The notes below the pieces were generated by a model. The model did not search any database. It saw nothing but the letters and a program-made list of their open reading frames with translations, and was not told the origin of the DNA. A DNA stretch of 64,000 nucleotides from Antedon mediterranea (lineage: Eukaryota; Echinodermata; Crinoidea; Comatulida; Antedonidae): NCBI RefSeq assembly GCF_964355755.1, contig NC_092680.1, positions 14,359,001 to 14,423,000 on the forward strand. Reading direction: 5' to 3'. A program made the translations under genes and the position numbers. This document shows positions 49,908 to 60,927 of the stretch, piece by piece (position 1 is the stretch's first letter; each line of letters opens with the position of its first letter).

Positions 49908-52388
49908 AGCTGTTGACATTAGCTGGTGTTGATTTTGAATTTACTACATTAGCTGTTGGTGTTCCTGCAATAGCTGGAGGTTTATACTACATTCTAGTTC
50001 TAGGATAACTGGCGATTTCTAAATTAACAGGCTGCAATCAGCACTCCTAGTTTCGCAAGAGTTCCTCTAGTTTCACTTGACATGCCAAAGGCAAAGTGCA
50101 TAAAAACATTTGTATAAAAGACAACCATTATTATTATATATCATTAAATGTTCCAGAATAATTTAAGATAATATTTATTGGTCCATCATAAAATATGTTG
50201 GAAATTCATTTGACAAATGGCGTACACATACAAATAAAAAATTAAAACTTTAAATAAATACTGTATATATTAATATTAATCGTCATAGATTATCACATCC
50301 ATTTCGCTTATCTGTGCCCGATTTTGCCTCAAATTTAAATATTTCCTATCTCAACCAATTATCTTTCTCATGAAAAAAATTTTTTCATTTTGATGATATC
50401 GTCACGGCAAAAAATTTACGTAGGCCGCGTAATTTCACCTACACCGTATATTTAATTATATAGATCTTCAGAATTAAATGTGACCTTGATGTTTTAACGT
50501 ATTATAAAAGCTGCTGGGATGAAGATATGAATTCATATAAAAATTGTGCGGCCTATCGGATGTTGTGACGTTATCATATTTTTTATTTATCTCTTTCGTC
50601 AAAGTTATACAAATTTAAAAGACATCGCACCGCACTTCTACATGTCGTTTTTTCGAATAGCTTTCTTATTTGTTTTATATTTTTTTGCTTAAATCATTTT
50701 TCCTTTCAATTTTATTTATGCTCAGAAAATAAAAGAAATGCATTAATTCACAAAATCATACAGTACTTTAATGACCTTGATACATAATATATAAATTTAT
50801 TGCTAGATACATTATTATTATTAAAATGTCAACAAAAGCTAGAATAGTGTAAATGCTTCATTGAAATATAGGAAAGTTAGACTTGATTTTTGCATGACAA
50901 GAGTATTGCTTGGGTACTGTATATCTAAGCTTTCATTAGAAAGCTGAATCAGTGGATCTGTCCAGACATTTACATGTATAAATACATCGTTCTACTCCCA
51001 GTGCAATCTCAAATAAATATACCCTGTAGTAAACTTGTTTTAAATACGGGTAAAATTTCAATTTGAAAATTATAATTTTGGCCATATTATAAACTGCCTT
51101 AATGTATGTGCCGTTGTACCTTGTGTATTGTGAATTAACAATATCTGGAAGAATGGTAATATGTGAGTATGAATACAGTAATCAAACTATGCCTGCACTA
51201 TTTTACAATGATGAACAATATGATCCATAAATTCTTATACATTCATTTGCATAAAAGTCAGAAATCAAAATATATTATAATATTGTGAAACTAAACAAAT
51301 AAATCATGGTAATAGTATTCAATATGGGGTTGAGCTTAAATGTATCGAGTCCAACATGAACTATATTGCATGCATTCTACATTGAATTCACCAATTAATT
51401 AAGTTAATTCAGCTTCCTATAACACCAAAACAAATTAACAACTTTTTCTAACAAACAAATATTAATAACAAATACAAGTTTGTCTGAAAAGAAACCTAAT
51501 ATTATTTACAAATTAAAAACGGTAGTGTAGTTATTTTTAAAACTTTTACTGACAGAAGAAAATTCTCCATATCACATATGGAACAATATTTTAACCTTTT
51601 GAGAATCTGAACAATTTACACAAATTTCAATGTGTGCAATCATTTTCCACTGCAAATTATGCTCAATTTGAAAATATGATTTAATATATACGTTTATTTT
51701 ATTTCCAATGTCATATATAAATCTGTCCATAATTGATAGCAATTATATTAACTAAAAAATGATGTAATAATAAATATTTTTTGTATTAAATCATTATATA
51801 CATTTGTAAATGTCCTTACACCAGATTTGGTCAAATTTATTGAAACAATTAATGCATGCATATTTTGGTCAACATCCGTCAGTGTCAGGCAGATTATAAA
51901 ATCTAAATACTGTTACATGAAAGTGTATGCCTGAATTATTTCACGACATTTAGATATAAATGAATAATAATATAAATGTTGTTATGGTTACTAATATTTT
52001 ATGCTTTGACAATACCACAAACATTGTTGTCCTTGAACCATACACAAGATTCATTTGAAACGTTTAATCTATGTTTTGTATCTCAGCAATTAGTCATTTA
52101 CAAGCTCCACCCATATTTACATCAACTTTGGCACAGCTAGTCTGGTTGCATCTCATGTGGCAAGGAAATTAAGGGTGGTACAAAATGACTGTTCAAAATA
52201 TAATTGTTCCTACCTCCAAACACTAGAGGGTGTTATATAAATATTCTTATTTTACCTTATGAATGCATGCAGTGCAAATTTCAACAGAGAATACTTGTTC
52301 ATGTCCCAATAGAAAGCATATTCATCACTTTTGCATACATAGTTTCAGTTTCTTAACACAGTAGGCAAGGCTTATAATGTTGAGAAAT
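49908..52388. other. Intergenic DNA with a Helentron-like fragment
   Basis: Apart from 50275-50690 (next entry) I see only AT-rich sequence with no exon. Confidence 0.4.
50275..50690 (+). mobile_element. Fragment of the B-type Helentron-like family
   Basis: Matches the 3' half of B1-B3: CACATCCATTTCGCTTATCT, ATTATCTTTCTCATGA, CGCGTAATTTCACCTACACC, GAATTAAATGTGACCTTGAT, GCTGCTGGGATGAAGATATG, CTATCGGATGTTGTGACGTT. Both ends are missing. Confidence 0.7.
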
Positions 52389-53379
52389 AATAGGGAGGTT
52401 TCACAACGCTACAAATATGGAAAACGGATAAGTCACAAAAACGTATTTGTTTTCATAAGCCAGTAAAACTATGTTTCGCATGGCAACAAAATATTGAAGG
52501 TATAATCCAAACTATGGCAGCGGTAAATTTGAAGGAAGTTCATGTACGTGTTGCCTGCTGGGCGAGTGAGAACTTTAACATCTCATTCCCTACATTTTTT
52601 AGATCTAATTTAAGGTCACAAACTACATTTAATGAAAAAATAAATACTATTGGTCCTTTTCAGATAACTTTTTTCGTCTTTAAATGGGTAAAAATGTGAG
52701 GGGATTCTAAAAATTTTAGCATGCGGATTGATATTTTTGTTTTCCTTCTGTAATTCACCCACTTTTCGATCGATCGTGAGGCCAAAACAAATGGAAGACT
52801 CTTAACTTTTCAGCGAAAATACTGGGTTTCCCCCAATTTGTATCATAGGAGTCTGGCAAAAACAAAAAGATAATTAATGCAGCAACTATACGACGTCAGG
52901 CTAGGCCTATAGCTACCGTACGATGTTCATATGTTACCGATGTTTACCAGCTAGGCCTACAAAACTAAACTAAGCTACTGTAGGCCTAAAGACGGCCCAC
53001 AAGAAAACAATCCCCGCGAGCTACTTTGGTAGTGCATTGTTTCTCTTTTTATCACAATTTACCATAAAACGTACATTTAAGACAAGGAATGACCTGGTTT
53101 AATGTTTTTAAAGTAATATATGCATTATTTTTACAAAACATCACAAATTGTAGGAAATGAATCTTTAAAAACTGATAAAAATTGCCTTTTTAGTCAATGT
53201 AAAAAAAAATAGATCAAACCCTATATTCGTTTTTTACTTACAAATATGACTGATGATATCTGGCAACATGAATATGCTTTGTAAATATGAAATGGGGATC
53301 AGCTCAAAGTTTAACAAATGTGTGACGTTTCTGTTTTCGTTTTGTTTCATATTTGTAAGATTGCGAAAACCTCCCTATT
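52389..53379. mobile_element. ~1-kb TIR element containing repeat R2 copy 2
   Basis: The left end AATAGGGAGGTTTC..ACAAATATG is mirrored by CATATTTGT..GAAAACCTCCCTATT at the right, an imperfect TIR of about 30 bp. The interior includes the R2 repeat shared with 19690-20590. No transposase frame. Target duplication not clear. It ends 75 bp from the PGPEP1 stop codon. Confidence 0.65.
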
Positions 53380-53453
53380 GGTAAAAACCGATCCCTATAT
53401 TAACATTAAATTGAATACAATGTCAATATGATGATATATGATGTAAGCCTGCA

Positions 53454-56407
53454 TCATGAGGAAGCAATAGATTGCCATGAGTTGCATTCTGGGATATTAT
53501 CATTTCCCTCACTCTGTTGCAACATGTTAATAATAGCTAATTTGAGACCTTGTGCAAGTTGATTGGCTGTGTATGGCCTGCCTAGAGGTGGTACATGAAT
53601 GAAAGCAGCAGACCCTTGGTTAGGTTTATCATGTATATGATACAGCGATGTGTAGTAAATAAAGTCACATAAATATCTGAAAAAAAAAAACAAAAAACAA
53701 AGCATGCAATAATAATTCACATTTCTAGTGCTCCAGACTTGCAAGAACAGCATGGAAGCATTGTGATCAAACAACTGGAAAACCACCAACATTGAGAATG
53801 TTGTAGTTCTATGATCAGACTACTGATTAAATTGGTTACAACATGGACCCCATTTACACTTCATCAACGATTTATTAGCCGGCTTTTTTTTTAGCCCGCA
53901 ATGTGTTTACACTTACCCAAAAAGTCGGCCCCGGGCCCCTACTATTGTGTTTACACTTGCTCTCGGGGAAGAGTGCTCGATGATACAATTACGCTAAATA
54001 CACGTCATACCCGCTCATGTGTGCCACCAACTGTTTTAAAAAGTTAATATTATTAAGCGTTGTCGATTTACGCTAGGCCTATCAAACTTTATAAAAAAGA
54101 ATCAAATAACGATATTTAATATTTATTTTAATTAACCTACCTCTGATGTCGCAGTAGATTGTAGATTCATTTTATGATCGCGAGTGTTTACACTATACGA
54201 AGTGCCGGCCCGAAGCCTGCAATTGCCGGCCCGAAGCCTACTCTAGACTAGGATCAAAATGTGTAAATGGGGTCATGGTTGCAGTATATTATGGTAACCT
54301 GTAGCCGTTCTCTGAAGCAAAAAAATCGCTATGCCTTCAGATTTGTCTACTTGTGACATCTGATAGATAGTGCATTTGGTTAAAGGGCTATGTATGCCAT
54401 GTTTAAAAGGTTTCTGGCATACCCATTGTCTGGGGATATTTCATTTCAAGTTGAGACCCCAGACATAACATTACCTTCCAGGATTGTGTGACACAACTGA
54501 TTTGACTGGACATTCTGATATATTTATATTGTGACATATATATGACATCTTGATACGGCTTTCTATATGATGAGGACCATCTTCCTTACAACACTAAAAT
54601 ACCAAAATAATCAAAAACATTACTATGAAACCATCCCTGTAAACAGAATACACCATCCCTCTGTGTTTAAAATTCCTGGGGCTGCCTTGTACAGTGGGTT
54701 GTATTTTTTCAATTTAATATTCAAATGTTTGTTAAAATAGCAGCTTGTGTTTGGTTGTTTAAATAATTATAATAAAAGAATACTTTATGTATGAAATAAC
54801 TTGAACATCTAAAAGTGTATTTTGTATAAAAAAATTAAAAATATAAAAGAGCTTGTTTGCTTCTATTAATATCATTGTGAAAGAGTACTTTCGACAAATT
54901 GTTTTCGAATGATATTTTAAAAAAATAACAGCAATATTTTCCTACCATATTTCTAGGTATCATAAACCTGACATCGGGTTTATCATAAGTGCCATTGTGT
55001 GCTTGTTGTTCCAATGTAAGCTCAGTGGCTATGCCTGACACTCCAACATGAACCATAAGCTAAAGATACATAAATAGTATAATTATTATAATCATAATTA
55101 TTACATTTCATACATTTAATTGCTGTCTCAATGAAGGCATCGTCCTAATATGGAAAGAGTTCAATAGTTGTATTCATAAATCAAACATTACAGTAATTCA
55201 AATTAAAATATTTTTTTTTAGTTGTATAGACTTCAATAATCATACTTCTATCTGCAATTTTGTTATATTTATTGTATTGTTAACAATACAATAACTACTT
55301 CATTTACATTACAAATTTGATATAGCCCTCTTAGAAGGAAACCATTATCAAAAGCGCTGTACATTGAAATTATGTTCCATAAACTTATTGGAAAAGAAAC
55401 TACTTCAACGCTATCTTCAAGAATGCTGGATATGCCGCCCTAAATATTTGTTTGAGGACATTTGTCAATAGATTTGCTCAAAGCACTGACTTTAATTTGC
55501 AATTTACAGTTACAAATGTCAATTTCTATAATTCATTCATATTATATGATTTTTTATTTTGATTTGATTTATTTCGAAATATCCATAAAATATATTTCAG
55601 ATATTTCAGATAATATTTATTTAGATAATAATGAATGAATATATACAAAATAGAAAAAAGATATTAAAGTGAACATAGATAAAGCAGTAATTGGTAGTCA
55701 TTATTATCATGGATCCCTTCTAGAAGTTAAAAACTTGTCTCGTAGGGACCCACAACAAAACACATTACTAAAAAAATAAAAATAACCTAGAATATATAAT
55801 TAAGGATAAAAAATTACAGTATAATAACATAACTAACATCTTCTTTATAAAAATTATTTAAATTATATTTCAATAGTTTCATGATAATTAAAAATGAAAT
55901 AACTACCGATATTCTAATAATAATGTACTACAGTAGGTTAATAAAAGTTTTGAAATGTACTCTGTACAGCTGCATTTAGTTCTTGAGTGGCACTGATATA
56001 TCCTAGTTATTCTTATAACTTGTGCTTTTAGGTTATCTGGCATTATTATGAGTTAATTTACAGGTTGCATTATGTTCTTTACAATGTGTTAGGCAAAGCT
56101 TAAGTTTTAATTCATTTAAAAATACATGGTGAATACTGTGTTTTTATGTGTGAATTTATATATAAATATTTTTTTAATACCAGTAATGAAATAATGTGGT
56201 TTGTTTTGTGATTTTCGAAAAGTAAATGACAACATACAACAGGCTGGTGACATTGCCATAAAGCTGGTACAATTTCTGTGACAGTCTGATATTCAACTGG
56301 AATCTCCTCTACCACTAAGTTAATGTCTGGTTGTATCCCAAGACTTGTTAGTTCCTTTACAGCTTCCCAGCTGGCGTTAATCTTATGGTCGCCAAATGGG
56401 CCAAATC
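53454..56407 (-). CDS. Pyroglutamyl-peptidase I (5' exon missing)
   Basis: Cytosolic cysteine peptidase (family C15) that removes N-terminal pyroglutamate from peptides. Minus-strand exons: 56238-56407, 54946-55059, 54475-54593, 53454-53676; all have AG/GT borders and agree in phase, giving about 208 aa (mammalian PGPEP1 is ~209). Motifs: GFGPFGDHKINASWEAV at the N-terminus, EIPVEYQTV, VHVGVSGIATELTLEQ (catalytic Glu region), CCKEDGPHHIES, SHNPGRYLCDFIYYTSLY (catalytic Cys) and FIHVPPLGRPY (catalytic His). The full triad is present, so the enzyme should be active. Exon 2 begins with GA completing a Gly codon, so exon 1 should supply Met to VVVTG-like residues. A donor at 57192 would give RVSG|FGPFG, but that frame hits TGA upstream with no ATG, so I do not include it. 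It converges on the flippase gene. Confidence 0.93.
53847..54273. mobile_element. 427-bp MITE in a PGPEP1 intron, CATGG duplication
   Basis: TIR ACCCCATTTACAC / GTGTAAATGGGGT (13 bp, perfect), flanked on both sides by CATGG (53842-53846 and 54274-54278). The TIR can be read one base longer with a 3-bp ATG duplication. The interior repeats TGTTTACACT and GCCGGCCCGAAGCCT words but encodes nothing. It sits between the last two coding exons of PGPEP1. Confidence 0.85.
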
Positions 56408-56756
56408 CTATCAAGGAAACAAATTAAAACATAATTTAACTAAACAAGATCATGGAAGTTATTTCTCGATTTCACAATCTTTCCACTATCAAAATTTGAT
56501 GGCTGATTGATAATCAACAACTACTATTAAATACCAGCAAGGATTGGTAATATTACCAAGACTAAACATGAAGAAAAATGGTCAGAAATTCACCATAACT
56601 GATTTTAAAAGAATATAAATCTTATTTTGTTTGGATTGTGCTCTATCTTCAGCTAATGGGGCGGTGCGATTTGAAACAGCGCAAGCATTTTCAATTATAT
56701 GATAAAACCAGTTGCATACATTATTAATAAAAATGTGTATTATTCCATAGAGAGAG

Positions 56757-56928
56757 GGGATCCAGTCAAGTCACCCTATCGCCAAGTCACCCCATCACAA
56801 AGTTGCTCCATCACAAAGTCTCCCCAACCAAAAGTCGACCCAATACAAAGTCACCCCATAGCCAAGTCACCCCATCACAAAGTTGCCCCAATACAAAGTT
56901 ACCCCATAACAAAGTCTCTCCTTTAATG
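56757..56928. repeat. CAAGTCACCCCAT / ACAAAGTTGC degenerate array (left arm)
   Basis: About eight units of ~20 bp vary on CCAAGTCACCCCATCACAAA. Its reverse complement appears at 58677-58750 (GGGCGACTTTGTATTGGGTC), so the two flank the foldback element at 57539-58301 as outer inverted arrays. Confidence 0.8.
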
Positions 56929-57538
56929 TTGTTACAATAGTTTAAATTCAAATATCATATTTTATTTATTTGTTGTTGCAAAGTATGGAAAATAGACTAG
57001 CTAGACAAAGAAGTATTCTATTAATTTAATCATCAGTTCCGTTTGATATCGGTTGCGTTTTATTTTGGTCGTGCTAAATTTTGTATACATTATGAATATG
57101 TATCTCCTATTAATTACTGTATACAAAATTTGTGTTTTTATTCTATTTTACAGGTTTCAATGAAGTAATGTGCTTTTTGATCCCCGGTCACCAGAAACAC
57201 GTAGCAGAAGGTGCAGCTCCGATTGGTTTCAGAAATGAGTCGCCTTAATCATCATCATAATAATGATCATTTCATTTCAACTCTCATGTCGGGCATTTAT
57301 CAAATTTTAAATTAAACTAGACAATGAAAAGGTACACGAACGTACGACGTAAACGCATGCATGTACACATCATTTTTACAATCATTTAAATGGAACCAAT
57401 AATTTGGTGCATATAAAATTTAAAAAAAAGGCGTAGCCTACGTTTTCTATATAATATTTCACATTTAAATAATTATGTACTGTTACCGAATATTATACTC
57501 TTAAACTATGTTTGCAAATTGTCAGTTTTGAATGCACA
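56929..57538. other. DNA between outer array and foldback element
   Basis: No supported exon. A plus-strand acceptor-like site at 57153 is followed by a 31-codon frame (ending RNESP-stop) and the opposite strand has the candidate PGPEP1 exon 1 donor at 57192; neither is convincing. Confidence 0.35.
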
Positions 57539-58301
57539 TGTTATGCGCGATTTGAACGATTTGCGCAATTTAAAATTGCGCAAAGAATTCTTGCGCAATT
57601 TCAAATTGCGCAATCAACTTGCGCAATTTTAAATTGCGCAAGAAAATCCTTGCGCAATTTCAAATTGCGCTGCACAATTTGTAAATTGCGCAAGATAGTT
57701 CTTGCGCAATATGACACCTTTGCGCAATTTGAAACGAACTGTTTATTATTTTTTTTATTGTACTTATTTGTTGTTGAGAATGGTACCGAAAGGTCGATCT
57801 TTTTTGTCATTAAATTTAATTTTTAAGTTAAATAGTAAACGTCTAATAATTCGTAATAATTATTGTTTCTAAAAAAAATCCAATCGTTATTAGTCTTATT
57901 AATCGTCATTAGTACTGATATTTGAATTGAAATTATTATCTATTGGTATTTATTTATGCCTTCTCCTCATATTATGTGTGAATATGGTATTTTATAGAAC
58001 CATTTGGAATTCGAGATTTTTTTTATTCGGAAAAAAAAATTCGGGAGGGAGGCTCCCGGGAGAGTAAGGAAATGCGATATTATCTTCAATTTTGAATCAT
58101 TCTTAGAAATTACTAAAAAAGTATGGGTGTGCATGATTTCACAATCTGTCGAAAAACCTTGCGCAATTTGCAGATTACTTGCGCAATTTAATACGTTGCT
58201 TGCGCAATTTGAAACACATTCAAATTGGGCAAGGAATTTTTTGCGCAAGAAAATCCTTGCGCAATTTCAAATTGCGCAAATCGTTCAAATCGCGCATAAC
58301 A
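57539..58301. mobile_element. Foldback-type element with tandem GCGCAATT arms
   Basis: The left end TGTTATGCGCGATTTGAACG is mirrored by the right end CGTTCAAATCGCGCATAACA. Both arms (57539-57735 and 58148-58301) consist of repeated TTGCGCAATTT and AAATTGCGCAAG words, each itself palindromic. The flanking direct repeat CACA occurs at 57535-57538 and 58302-58305. The ~410-bp centre has no transposase. Long inverted arms made of short tandem repeats are the hallmark of foldback (FB/Galileo-like) transposons. Open frames across the arms are repeat artefacts. Confidence 0.75.
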
Positions 58302-58676
58302 CACACATCTAGACCTGTAAAAATAAAAACAATTTTATTTATAGTAATAGATATTATCGACCAATTAAAAAATATCTACACGGTCAAAATAATCTAGATC
58401 ATTTTATCGCAAAAAAAATTTAATACGACAGAATTTCAACTCAACCGATATAATTATAAAAATCGGCAGAGGTTTCCCCTGGTGAGCTAGCACATTTAGT
58501 GTTACGGCACAATATTACAACAGGGCTTCCTCTCATTATGGGAGTGTTGCCGATGTAGTGCGAACTAAAACTTCACAGCAAGGCTTCTCCTTTTATGCCT
58601 ACACGTGTTATTTTGTGTTCAAATTCCGCAAGAATATTATTGAGCAACTTTACGCACTTTTTAAACTACAGTATTT

Positions 58677-58750
58677 TAATTAGGGGCGACTTTGTATTGG
58701 GTCAACTTTGCGTTGAAAACAATTTTGTTTTGGGCAACTTTGCAAAAATG
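58677..58750. repeat. GGCGACTTTGTATTGGG array (right arm, inverted)
   Basis: Units GGGGCGACTTTGTATTGGGT, CAACTTTGCGTTG and GGGCAACTTTGC are the reverse complement of the array at 56757-56928. Confidence 0.75.
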
Positions 58751-58779
58751 GTACGCCAGCCAGTTTTTCTTACCTACTA

Positions 58780-59735
58780 CTCTAGGCCTAGCCTAGGCCC
58801 CTACTAGGCCCGGGACGGGTCTAGGCCTAGTCTATTTAGGCCAAGTAAGGTAGCCTGCTACATATCTAGCTAGACTAGCTAGTCTAGGCCTAACTAGGCC
58901 TGGCGTACCTAGGCATAGGCCTAGGCTAGGCATCCCTACCTAGCCTAGTAGGGGGACTTAGGCTAGCTAGCTAGGCTAGGTCAGACTCATTTAATAATCA
59001 ATTCAAGAACAAATCCTTCCGAAATAATATTTTTACCAGTAACTAAAACGGTTCGTTTATCAGGCATATCTGTGTAGTTTAATAAACGACAATCTGAGAA
59101 AAGTTATTTTGTTGAGGAGTTTTTAGAGAGCTGTCACAAAAAAGACGACAACCTATATAACCTTCCACTTCTTTTGTTTCTTGTTTTTATTTTTGTTATG
59201 ATTTATTCATTTGACCTCTGTGTCAACTTAGCCTCTATACTGTAGCTCTCTAGCTAGGCCTAGAGTAGTACTCTGTAGATGATCGTTGAGAACAATCTAT
59301 CTGCTGCTAGCTCCATGCGTGTCGGTACGTTTGTGTGTTGTGTGGCGTGTGTAGGCTACGTTTTTTAATAATTTTTTCTCTTAAACTATAAATTTAGAAA
59401 AGTTAGTTTATGAATAATGTAATACTAGGTCTAGGCTAGGCCTACTAGGTATTTCTGAATTTCAGTTTGGACAAAAAAGAAAGGTATTACTAGTCTACTA
59501 CTAATACTATGCTCAGCAGGCCTTTTTAGGCTGGGCCCCCCGGGCCCTACTAGCACTCTAGGGCTAGGCTAGGCCTAGTACTAGTAGTAGTAGGCCTAGC
59601 TAGGCCTAGTATAGGCCTAGCCTAGGTCTCCTTTTTTCATATTTCACAGTTGAGTTGTGGCTTAATAATAATAATAACCACTTTCAAACTCTAGGCTAGC
59701 TAGGCCTAGGCCTAGGCTAGGTATTGCTGTGGCTA
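58780..59735. repeat. AGGCCTAG / CTAGGC-rich simple sequence
   Basis: Two dense blocks (58785-58985 and 59425-59735) consist of overlapping CTAGGCCTAG, AGGCCTAGCC and CTAGCTAGG words, highly self-complementary. Between them is ordinary AT-rich DNA. Same words occur sparsely elsewhere in the window, so this may be an expanded lineage-typical simple motif. No gene seen. Confidence 0.7.
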
Positions 59736-60927
59736 ACACAGGCTACAGCACTCTACTGCAGTTTTGCACCATCCATAAGACCTCGCGCCGACGGTCACTG
59801 CCGCTGCGCATAAATGTTTTTAAATGGGCAAGCTCAAGAGATTGTGGTGCGAAAGTACAGTAGCACCACTAACTTCATATTTATAGGCCTAGGCCTATAT
59901 GCCTATTCAAATCCCCAAGATGATTCATCCTAGCTAGGCCCTACTTTTGGTGGGCGTCAATTTGAATTTGTCAAATTTTGTTACCCAATTTCAAATTGTG
60001 CTGCACAATGACCAATGTGAACACAAAATAACATGATGAAACATGTGATTTCAACTGCTGAATTTAGCATTACATTTAGCTCAATTTATTTATATAGCAG
60101 CAGCTTCATAGTTATTTTTTTCTAACTTTTTAAAATCATTAATTGATAATAATAATTAATTTGCAGTAATTGATTGGTTATTAGAATGTATTACCGTACC
60201 AGAGGTTTCATCGGGGACTTCCCCTGATTCGCATATGCAAAAAATTGTTAGTCGCGTGTGTTTTATTAGTCTAAGATCGTATTGAAAAATAGGCTACGAT
60301 CGTATTGAAAAATAGGCTATGATCGTCTGTTTGCTAGCACACTATGGAGTGAAATTTCCAGCGAACAAGAGGTACCATTTATTCTAAATTTTACATGCGA
60401 GGGTACCATTTGCGGCTATCTAGGGGTGTCGTTTAACCAATTTGCCTTCGCCACAGGCCACACCATGGGGGCCTGTGGCTCAAATACTCGGTGTCTACAT
60501 CCCCCGACTCTTTAGGCAACCCCCTTAAAATTGTCCTGCAAAAAGCCCTGTTCGTATTCACTCATGCTGATCCGGTCTCGTTACGCCACATTATCTCGGC
60601 AATGTTACTGTAGGTCATCATAACACCCATCCACTCGGCGGCAAGAGGATCGCAGCCTCTCTTAAAATGTTTTAGGTTATCTAGGCAATCCTTCATTCAA
60701 ATTGTGCATAACATTTACAAATAGTCACAAACTAGGCATGCCTAGCTAGGTCAATTATGCAGTGCAGTGAATTGCTACAACAATAAATCAATTTCTAAAG
60801 ATCTTGTAGGAGGATCTGAAAAAAAGTCAAAACATTTTGTTGACAGTCCATGGGCCGACAGAACCACACATAGCTGTGAAATTTTAACATTAAGATAAAT
60901 GTGCTAATTTAAAATTTTGCTTTACAG
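59736..60927. other. Intergenic DNA upstream of the CxxC gene
   Basis: Includes a fragment resembling the foldback arms (CCCAATTTCAAATTGTGCTG near 59989), a 60450-60479 hairpin and a tandem pair ATCGTATTGAAAAATAGGCT near 60275-60320. No exon recognised. Confidence 0.4.
60450..60479. repeat. Perfect 10-bp hairpin
   Basis: GCCACAGGCC, a 10-nt loop, then GGCCTGTGGC. GC-rich against an AT-rich background. No U-run follows. Confidence 0.7.

Noticed and set aside
57154-57247. Plus-strand exon-like frame after TTTTACAG, ending RNESP-stop
   Set aside because: No upstream partner exon and no family recognised; likely chance frame opposite the candidate PGPEP1 exon 1 region.
57512-58397. Several 70-100 codon frames on both strands
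   Set aside because: They run through the palindromic GCGCAATT arms of the foldback element; repeat artefacts.
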